DNA from: Candidatus Lambdaproteobacteria bacterium
GTDB lineage: Bacteria > SAR324 > NAC60-12
Reading direction: 5' to 3'
Length of the DNA stretch: 24,267 bases
Assembly: GCA_012964265.1 (NCBI GenBank)
Contig: DTUH01000314.1
Coordinates: 1 to 24,267 of the forward strand
A program made the position numbers and the translations under genes. The notes under the pieces were generated by a model, which saw nothing but the letters and a program-made list of their open reading frames with translations, made no database searches and was not told the DNA's origin. How positions within the stretch are numbered: the first letter of the stretch is position 1; every line of letters starts with the position of its first letter. Shown one piece after another: positions 1 to 5,482 of the stretch.

Positions 1-174
1 TTAGAGAACCGGAAAGGCGAGACTTGCCAATCTTTATTTTTAAGGGTACCCAAGATAAATCTGGGTCTTGAAGAGGGGAAGCGGATATTAAACATGAGTG
101 ATTGCCGCCACTAACTCATCACTATAGTCACGCATACATAATCATGTATACAAATGCTAATTCAACCTGCTACC

Positions 175-618
175 TTAAAGTTGAGCATAGTCTTCCAAAG
201 ACGAACAGGTTCCGCCTCCTACCATTGGTGAATTGCCTTTTTTATTAACAATATAGCCTGGTAAGTAAGACCAGAAAAATCTCAATTTGCTTGGGCTAAA
301 ACTAAAAATTTCATAATAAATATTCTGAGCCTCACCCCAGCCAAGCGCAAAATTGGAGCATTGATAAATGTCAGTATATTTATCATATTTAAAATCATGA
401 CATCCACTGAAAACTTTTTCTCCAAGAAGCTTAAAATCCATTTTAATTCCTTCCAGTTTGACAGTAAATTTTAGTTCCTCAATTTCCCTGGATGACCACG
501 ATTCTTTGTCTTTTACAATTCCTGTGCGTATTTCGTCGACACAAAAATAACTTCCGGCAATTACCATTGTTGGTAAAAACAAACTCGTAATAATTAGTAC
601 AAAGAATCTTAGTTTCAT
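175..618 (-). CDS. Small exported protein, function unknown
   Basis: The product is about 147 residues. It opens with a clear signal peptide (MKLRFF, then a hydrophobic run, likely cut after VIA at residue 21), so it should act in the periplasm or outside the cell. Four cysteines remain in the mature part (SYFC, SGCHD, YQCSN, GTCSS), enough for two disulfides. The end, with SPSKLRFFWSYLPGY followed by a late G-T-C-S, resembles by eye a widespread type of uncharacterised small secreted protein, but I cannot name a family. An ATG two codons upstream (624) is possible. I chose 618 because the GGAG at 627-630 lies 8 bases before it and only 2 bases before the other. No neighbour suggests a role. 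Confidence 0.7.
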   Translation of the reverse strand: MKLRFFVLIITSLFLPTMVIAGSYFCVDEIRTGIVKDKESWSSREIEELKFTVKLEGIKMDFKLLGEKVFSGCHDFKYDKYTDIYQCSNFALGWGEAQNIYYEIFSFSPSKLRFFWSYLPGYIVNKKGNSPMVGGGTCSSLEDYAQL

Positions 619-626
619 TTTCATTT

Positions 627-630
627 CTCC
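627..630 (-). promoter_or_regulatory. Ribosome binding site that decides the start of the exported protein gene
   Basis: GGAG on the minus strand is 8 bases from the ATG at 618 and 2 bases from the ATG at 624. The 8-base spacing is normal and the 2-base spacing is not, so the shorter protein is preferred. Confidence 0.55.
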
Positions 631-1234
631 AAATCTTCAATGATTCGTCTTAACAACATCAATTGATAATGCCACATTTTTTTTAACAATCAGGGATAAG
701 TACCATCACTTTTGTCCAACTCAAAATAGTCAGCACTACTCTGGTTAGTACCATACAGTGATGATTTTTGAGATTTGCGACTTTCCGTCGTTTCAAAAGT
801 TTTCCGGACTTCCCACGGCACAAACCGATATCCTCAACTACCAAAAGTCTGGAGTCAAGTGTACAGATTATTTCTGATTAAGGGCATTAGTCCAAGCAAT
901 CTTCTTCAACTAATCCAATTCTCCATGGATCGTGACAAATCCCTCTGCAATTGCTTTTGGTGAATCTGAGGAAGGCCGGAGTTATATTTGCCTAAGATAT
1001 TCTATAAAATCAATTCATTCAGCAAGGTCAATTTAACCTGTCTTGAAATCTCTCATTTAAAGAAAATGACAAAAATAAATCGCAAACCTAGACCATGTTA
1101 ATAGCTTTCAAAAAACTTCCAAGTAAAATCTTTCATTAATGAAAAATAATTCAAATGAGGGTTCTATTTTTGGTACTCGCAGACAGTAATTTGCAGCTGA
1201 AAATATTATACAGGTCGGTATCCTTGATATAAAA
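631..1234. other. Gene-poor stretch with no supported gene
   Basis: About 600 bases without a convincing gene on either strand. Short open frames exist (for example 775-963 plus, from a TTG), but they lack a ribosome binding site and recognisable protein character. Some short stretches read like fragments of decayed coding sequence (minus strand near 915-965), but none is long enough to identify. Confidence 0.5.
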
Positions 1235-1378
1235 ATGGGATATTTTGTGCCAACAATGGAGACGCAAAGAGACTGGGAAAATAGAGCGGAGCGTGAGGAA
1301 TTTAATCCGGATCTATTGATTGAAAAGGAAGCCGATGCCGAGGGAAAGCCCATAACTCGAAGAACACGCAAGAGATGA
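1235..1378 (+). CDS. Possible small charged protein or gene remnant (47 codons)
   Basis: An open frame from ATG encodes a very hydrophilic product that starts MGYFVPTMETQRDWENRAER and ends in the basic tail TRRTRKR. It has many Glu/Asp and Arg/Lys residues and no membrane segment. The frame stays open upstream to about 1190 without a better start, and there is no Shine-Dalgarno before the ATG. It may therefore be the 3' remnant of a longer gene. The Asn-Pro-Asp codons include the TCCGGA hexamer that is frequent in real genes of this window. I do not recognise a family. The opposite-strand frame at 1108-1419 is probably its shadow. Confidence 0.28.
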   Translation: MGYFVPTMETQRDWENRAEREEFNPDLLIEKEADAEGKPITRRTRKR

Positions 1379-1400
1379 GTGTGCATCAACCAATGATTAT

Positions 1401-1477
1401 AAAAACGCGCAGTGACCAAAAGTCAGATGCCGGTTTGAAATAAACCGGTTATGTCAGAACCGGTCTGACCTGCGCGT
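1401..1477 (-). terminator. Branched stem-loop with U-run behind the lipoprotein gene
   Basis: On the minus strand an 8-bp closing stem (ACGCGCAG at 1470-1477 with CTGCGCGT at 1405-1412) is followed directly by TTTT. Inside it are a perfect 6-bp hairpin (1453-1469, GTCAGA/TCTGAC), a perfect 7-bp hairpin (1430-1448, CCGGTTT/AAACCGG) and a weaker 4-bp hairpin (TGAC/GTCA, about 1413-1425). The U-run after a GC-rich stem suggests a Rho-independent terminator for the lipoprotein gene that ends at 1552. The enclosed multi-arm fold is far more elaborate than a plain terminator and could be a structured RNA or a mobile palindromic repeat. Confidence 0.5.
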
Positions 1478-1551
1478 CCTCAGTAATATTTGAAAGATCT
1501 GTAGAAGGTTGAAACATTATGAGAATTTCTTAGCAAAATGTTCCTGATTTT

Positions 1552-1758
1552 CTATTCGCATTCTTTGTTCAGCCAGGGTTTTAAAGCAATTACGCAATGC
1601 CAAACAGAGTTTGCGGAGAAAATATAACTCCCTTCTTTCATTTCTTTCTTGTCTTCATAATAACCTAATTCGGGACCTGCTTTAGTTCCATCCGTTGTCC
1701 CACAACTAACAACCATCCATGTCGCCATCATTATTGAAAATAATAATAGCTTGTTCAT
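1552..1758 (-). CDS. Small lipoprotein, function unknown
   Basis: This encodes 68 residues with a typical lipoprotein signal: MNK, a hydrophobic stretch, then the lipobox V-V-S-C with the acceptor at Cys19. The mature part is only about 50 residues, with two further cysteines (C55 in WHCV and C67 in KECE) that may pair. Membrane anchoring through lipid on Cys19 follows from the lipobox; nothing more is visible. The start is well supported by AAAGGAG at 1763-1769, 4 bases before the ATG. The gene is alone, with an inverted repeat upstream and a branched terminator-like structure downstream. Entericidin-like or other tiny lipoproteins come to mind, but there is no sequence match I can vouch for. 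Confidence 0.7.
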   Translation of the reverse strand: MNKLLLFSIMMATWMVVSCGTTDGTKAGPELGYYEDKKEMKEGSYIFSANSVWHCVIALKPWLNKECE

Positions 1759-1790
1759 CTAGCTCCTTTATTTTTAGTTAACCATAAGTT

Positions 1791-1840
1791 AACATTTTCA
1801 ATCTCTCCGGATAGTGTTGACTATCCTGAAAGAAAATGTT
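1791..1840. repeat. Nested inverted repeat upstream of the lipoprotein gene
   Basis: Outer arms AACATTTTC (1791-1799) and GAAAATGTT (1832-1840) are perfect complements. Inside them, GGATAG (1809-1814) and CTATCC (1821-1826) form a second perfect stem with a 6-base loop. The element starts 33 bases upstream of the lipoprotein ATG. It could be an operator, a leader structure or part of a small palindromic repeat. Confidence 0.5.
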
Positions 1841-2155
1841 GATGATGTTCTCGCGAACAATAAGGCTTAATCAACTTTTCCACGACGCGGATTTAATGCT
1901 GCGCAAAGATGTCGCTGAAGCCGTACTTTGGATCGATCTTTTGCAGGTCAATCCTCTATTTATATAACTTCAGCAAAATATATACCATTGAAGATAAGTA
2001 ATTGATATCATTAAGTCATACAGTGAAATAATTCTGAAGTATAACTTTTTTTGGCTAAAGGTGAGTGTCTGGAAATGATGCTAAAAGAAGGCTTAAAAAA
2101 ATGCTATTCTCCCGTCAACCTGAACAGTTACCGGGATGCAGATTAACATTTAACT
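1841..2155. other. Gene-poor stretch with only very short open frames
   Basis: No convincing gene. Two short plus-strand frames look mildly protein-like: 43 codons from the ATG at 1836 (ending at 1967, with MLRKDVAEAVLWIDLL inside) and about 23 codons from near 2075, ending just before the ribosome binding site at 2156. They may be debris of decayed genes. Confidence 0.4.
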
Positions 2156-2221
2156 GGAGGACATGAAATGGGTCACAGCTCTTGTATTAAGAAAGAGAAG
2201 TTTTCAGGATTTACCTGTTAA
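2156..2221 (+). pseudogene. Strong ribosome binding site with a 17-codon truncated frame
   Basis: GGAGG at 2156-2160 lies 7 bases before the ATG at 2168. The frame reads MGHSSCIKKEKFSGFTC and then stops at 2219-2221. This stop is 1 base from the end of the opposite-strand BNR-repeat pseudogene. A good translation signal leading to almost nothing suggests a gene cut off by the event that brought in the repeat pseudogene. A genuine 17-residue peptide is possible. An overlapping ATG at 2163 gives a 33-codon frame that runs into the repeats. Confidence 0.3.
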
Positions 2222-2222
2222 G

Positions 2223-2902
2223 TCACATTCCATAGAGGATATTTGTTGTTCCGGAAGTTCTTGAAGTCCAGCTTGTTCCGTTGTCCGTAGAGGTGAGGAC
2301 GGTACCTGTTGCACCAACTGCCAAAAATGTATTGTTTCCATAGACGACTTGATAGCGACTGTTTGATGTACCTGAAGTTCTAGTAGTCCAGGATGTTCCA
2401 TTGTCAGTAGAGGTGATGATCTTTCCTGAGTCGCCAACCGTCACCAATGTACTGTTTCCATAATCAATTCCCCAGAGATTGCCTGAGTTGGAGGTCATTG
2501 CGGACCAGGTTGTACCGTCTGATGAGGAAATGATAGTGCCGTTACCGGTGGCAATGAAGGAGTTGTTTATAAAGGATACATTATACAGGTCTTTTGTAGT
2601 CCCTGAAGTTTTTGCCGTCCAGGTGGTTCCATCAGCAGATGCCTGGATAGTCCCAGTTAAACCTACAACCATGAAAATACTGTTTCCATAGTCGGTTGAC
2701 CTGATTTCTTCATTTGTAGCAGAAGTCCTGGTAGTCCAGGTTGTACCGTTGTCAGCAGAGGAGAGAATAGTGTTTGACGTACCGACTGCCACAAATGCGT
2801 TGTCTCCATAGCTAACTCCATATAGAAAATGGTAGTTCCGGAAGTCCTGGAAACCCAAGTTGAACCGTCTGAAGATGTGAGGATAGTACCGGTCTCGCCC
2901 AC
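2223..2902 (-). repeat. Tandem BNR/Ycf48-like coding repeats, period about 120 bases
   Basis: Roughly five complete units and one leading partial unit of 37-42 codons. They share the phrases TSTDNGTSW, RTSGT and YGNNTFLAVG, and at the DNA level the similar stretches recur about every 120 bases. The units differ from one another, so this is an old protein repeat and not a recent DNA duplication or a CRISPR array. Confidence 0.75.
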
Positions 2903-3268
2903 ACTTATTTCCATCAGAAAAAGTGCAGGCGCCCTGACCTTCCTTATATCCCGTCTATCCATTGGCCGTCATAAATTTTTCCATCAGGCAATTTTAATAT
3001 ATCCAGCCCATGTGGTAAACCATCCCTAAACTCGCCTACATACGTTCCCCCATAAGGACTGGAAAGTGTACCTTTTTCTATTTGGCTTTCCATTATTAAT
3101 TTCTCCCAGATATTTTTCATTTTTTTCTGCATTACCTTCTTTATACCGTCCTAATTTTCCATGCACTTCTCTTCGAAACAAGATTCCAGTTTCTACTGCC
3201 TGAACAAAAGGAATAGGTATAAAAAACAACAGGGTGAGAGCAATGAGTAGAATTTGTTTCATTTTCAT
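2223..3268 (-). pseudogene. Frameshifted secreted MORN-repeat / BNR (Ycf48-like) repeat protein
   Basis: Read with frame changes, one protein is evident. A signal peptide (from MKMKQILL, cut near PFVQA) is followed by MORN repeats (EKYLGEINNGKPN, GGTYVGEFRDGLPHG, DGKIYDGQWIDG, YKEGQGACTFSDGNK). Then come six BNR/Ycf48-like units of about 40 residues carrying the pattern YGN-x-F-x-AVG, GTI-x-TS-x-DG-x-TW and RTSGTT. At least four frame breaks are needed. They fall near 3073-3077 (one extra base in a run of five), near 2949, near 2900 and near 2831. The last unit stops abruptly at ILYGM. MORN and BNR repeats are usually protein- or surface-interaction modules. So many breaks argue for decay, although homopolymer errors in a low-coverage assembly could contribute. 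Confidence 0.75.
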
Positions 3269-3566
3269 AACCATTTTGAGGTTAAACTGAAGCACTACAT
3301 CAATTGACATAATCAATAGATTTTTCAACAAATAATTATTCCAATGTGTTCAAGATACTTGGATTAATTGTCAGACAATTTATAACAACGATATTTGATA
3401 AGTCATCGAACAGGTCGATGTCAAGTATAATGGCTATTAAAAAATGCCCAATTATCGCTTTCTCAATTTTAGTCTTGTTGAGAGCAGTTTCTTACACTGA
3501 AAACACATTTATCCAAAAAAAATGGAAAAAACAGATAATCATCTGACATTCAAAATAATTACATGC

Positions 3567-3755
3567 TCACCAGGTATCACACTCCTTATGAGTACCATCA
3601 CAGAACGGTTTATTGGCAGAAAGTCCACAGCGGCAAAGGGCAACTGTTCCTTCCCGCAGTTCCTCACGTCCATCAGGATAGACTATGGTCGCGCCGCCTT
3701 TGATTACAATTGGGCCTTTATCTCCAATTTTGATTATTGGTTTGGAATCTTCCAT
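3567..3755 (-). CDS. CDGSH iron-sulfur domain protein
   Basis: This is a 62-residue protein carrying one CDGSH-type motif, CRCGLSANKPFCDGTH. Cys41, Cys43, Cys52 and His56 are the expected three-Cys, one-His ligands of a 2Fe-2S cluster, as in the mitoNEET family. The preceding part (PIVIKGGATIVYPDG) matches the usual short beta-rich lead-in of bacterial single-domain members. No signal or membrane segment is present, so it should be cytosolic. The bacterial proteins are thought to act in electron transfer or cluster handling; their substrates are mostly unknown. It is transcribed away from the mla-type operon. An inverted repeat with a U-run lies just upstream of its start. Confidence 0.88.
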   Translation of the reverse strand: MEDSKPIIKIGDKGPIVIKGGATIVYPDGREELREGTVALCRCGLSANKPFCDGTHKECDTW

Positions 3756-3782
3756 TAATTCTCTTTTATTTTAGAGTTCAGG

Positions 3783-3808
3783 TAAAAAAGATCTCCTGTG
3801 AGAGATCT
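3783..3808 (-). terminator. Hairpin with U-run in the leader of the CDGSH gene
   Basis: AGATCTC (3789-3795) and GAGATCT (3802-3808) form a perfect 7-bp stem with a 6-base loop. On the minus strand this is followed at once by six T. It lies only 27 bases before the CDGSH ATG, so it could act as a leader attenuator, or end a minus-strand transcript coming from the right. The stem has only three GC pairs, so it would be weak. Confidence 0.4.
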
Positions 3809-3887
3809 GGAAAAATCACGTTCCCGTATAAACAGTTTGTTAGACGTGACAAGCAGATAGTAAAAATAATTAATTTTTGAGTCCACT

Positions 3888-3912
3888 TTTGCTCAGATAA
3901 TAACTGAGCAAA
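3888..3912. repeat. Inverted repeat between the CDGSH gene and the mla-type operon
   Basis: TTTGCTCAG (3888-3896) and CTGAGCAAA (3904-3912) are perfect complements around a 7-base AT-only loop. The pairing extends two more bases if one T is bulged. There is no T-run on either side, so a terminator is unlikely. The place, between divergent genes, suits an operator. Confidence 0.45.
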
Positions 3913-4007
3913 GTATTAAGCAAAATCATTTCAACCTGTAATAATCTTGCACTTGGCAGTATAAAAGTAGACCCTATCTGATAATAAAAAATAATAAGCG
4001 ACAACTG

Positions 4008-4862
4008 ATGCCAAAAATTTTTCTCGCGTTCTTAACGATTTTTACCATCCTCTCCATTTCGTTCCTGTCCCTGAAAGGGCAACTTGCTTATGCGAAGGAA
4101 AAAACTCCGGAAGCTTCAAAAACTATTCCGGAAACAGAAGTTGCAGATGACGAAGAAGGCGGATTTGATGATGAGTTTGAAGATGAGTTTTCCGCATCAG
4201 AAAAGGAGGTTTTTGATCCTCTGTCCGGATACAACAGCGTGATGACAGAATTTAATGACGGATTTTATATTTTTGTTTTGGATCCGGTTGCACGTGGATA
4301 TCGCTGGGTTCTTCCGGATGAGGCACGGCGAGGAGTGAAAAACTTTTTTCATAATCTGCTCTTTCCTCTGCGTTTTGTCAATAACGTGTTGCAACTTAAA
4401 GCAAAAAACGCGGGAGAGGAATTTCTTCGATTCAGCATTAACAGTACAGTCGGAATATTAGGATTTTGGGATCCGGCAAAAGAATGGTTTGGTTTAGAAG
4501 CGCACGAAGAGGATTTCGGGCAGACTCTGGGACATTACGGAGTTGGAGGAGGGTTTCACGTCGTTTTGCCGTTTTTGGGACCCTCAAATTTACGTGACAT
4601 GTTCAGCTTGTATCCGGAAATGCAGATGGATCCTGTTAACTATATTGAAAATCGGCCATACAACTTTCCTCAACCGGAAGGTGAATACCTGGGTCTTTCC
4701 AGAAAAACTCTACAGCAGTCTGAGCTGACACTTTTGAAAACAATAAACCGTGAGTCATTACGTATTGGTCAATATGCAAATCTCAAAAAAGACGCAATTG
4801 AACTCTACCCTTTTTTGCGGGATATCTATGAACAAAACCGAGCTAAACTAATTAAGGAATAA
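4008..4862 (+). CDS. mlaA: MlaA/VacJ-family outer-membrane phospholipid transport protein
   Basis: 284 residues. After a signal peptide (residues 1-29, ending LAYA) and an acidic linker comes the MlaA domain, from about residue 68. It carries the family hallmarks DPLSGYN, FNDGFY, LDPVARGYRWVLP, NFFHNLLFP, RFSINSTVGILGFWDP and EEDFGQTLGHYGVGGG. MlaA sits in the outer membrane and passes misplaced phospholipids from the outer leaflet to periplasmic MlaC. Two oddities are visible: no lipobox cysteine, so unlike E. coli MlaA it is not a lipoprotein; and an acidic stretch at 47-60 rich in Asp, Glu and Phe, echoed in the RND protein two genes down. It is the first gene of a three-gene operon. The ATG has only a weak ribosome binding site. 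Confidence 0.9.
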   Translation: MPKIFLAFLTIFTILSISFLSLKGQLAYAKEKTPEASKTIPETEVADDEEGGFDDEFEDEFSASEKEVFDPLSGYNSVMTEFNDGFYIFVLDPVARGYRWVLPDEARRGVKNFFHNLLFPLRFVNNVLQLKAKNAGEEFLRFSINSTVGILGFWDPAKEWFGLEAHEEDFGQTLGHYGVGGGFHVVLPFLGPSNLRDMFSLYPEMQMDPVNYIENRPYNFPQPEGEYLGLSRKTLQQSELTLLKTINRESLRIGQYANLKKDAIELYPFLRDIYEQNRAKLIKE

Positions 4863-4864
4863 CC

Positions 4865-5482
4865 ATGCAAGATGTAATAAAAACAATAATCAATGGATTA
4901 CTCATTTCTCTTTTATGCTTCTCTTTTGGTGCAACATCGCTTTTTGCTGATGAGGTCAGTGAAATCCGGGCAATGACCAAAGAAAAAGTTGATCTTGTGA
5001 TACGCACACTCAAGGACAGCAGTTTGAGTAAAGAAGAAAAAAAGCAAGGTATTTTAAAAACAATCGACGGTCTTTTTGATTTTAGTTTGATGGCCAGATT
5101 GAGTTTAGGTAAAAAGCACTGGAAATCACTCAGTAAGAGCGGTCGAAAAGAATTTTCTAAACTCTTCGTGGAGCGTCTTAAGCAATCATATCTTGACAAA
5201 CTAGACCTTTATACGGATGAAGAAGTTGTGGTTGATGAAGCAAAAATGACTAAGAAAAATCGTGTTGAAGTAGTGACTTATCTTGTCAGCAAGGACGATA
5301 AAAAAGAGATGACATACAAACTCTACAAAACAAAGAAAAAAGGTTGGATGGTTTATGACGTTGATGTCCTTGGAGTCAGCATAGTTCAGACTTATCGCTC
5401 CCAGTTTTCAGGAATTTTGAAAAAAGAATCATTGGAACAGTTAATGGAACGCCTGCGTTCTGCACGAAAATTGGGGTCTTGA
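4865..5482 (+). CDS. mlaC: MlaC/Ttg2D-family periplasmic lipid carrier
   Basis: 205 residues with a signal peptide (cut near SLFA, residue 28) and the MlaC fold: an N-terminal helical part, then FDFSLMARLSLGKKHWKSLS and KEFSKLFVERLKQSYLDKL, which are typical family stretches. The C-terminal half (VSKDDKKEMTYKLYKTKKKGWMVYDVDVLGVSIV) forms the beta-sheet lipid pocket. MlaC shuttles phospholipid across the periplasm between MlaA and an inner-membrane machine. The start follows the mlaA stop after 2 bases and has AAGGA at a proper distance. Its stop overlaps the ATG of the RND gene. HpnM of hopanoid loci is a close relative and also pairs with an RND protein. Confidence 0.9.
   Translation: MQDVIKTIINGLLISLLCFSFGATSLFADEVSEIRAMTKEKVDLVIRTLKDSSLSKEEKKQGILKTIDGLFDFSLMARLSLGKKHWKSLSKSGRKEFSKLFVERLKQSYLDKLDLYTDEEVVVDEAKMTKKNRVEVVTYLVSKDDKKEMTYKLYKTKKKGWMVYDVDVLGVSIVQTYRSQFSGILKKESLEQLMERLRSARKLGS

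Noticed and set aside
775..963. 62-codon plus-strand open frame
   Set aside because: TTG start, no ribosome binding site, mixed composition and no recognisable motif; not enough to call a gene.
1108..1419. 103-codon minus-strand open frame
   Set aside because: It runs antisense to the more protein-like frame at 1235-1378 and overlaps the branched hairpin region; its serine- and leucine-rich text looks like a shadow.
1405..1477. tRNA-like cloverleaf
   Set aside because: The length is close to a tRNA, but arm lengths and loop sizes are wrong (5-base loops throughout, no T-loop consensus, 8-bp closing stem), so it is not called as a tRNA.
2223..2902. CRISPR or DNA tandem repeat array
   Set aside because: The regular spacing comes from diverged protein repeats of about 40 residues; there are no identical repeats with unique spacers.
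3346..3546. 66-codon plus-strand open frame
   Set aside because: No ribosome binding site and no family character; it lies in the AT-rich gap upstream of the pseudogene.
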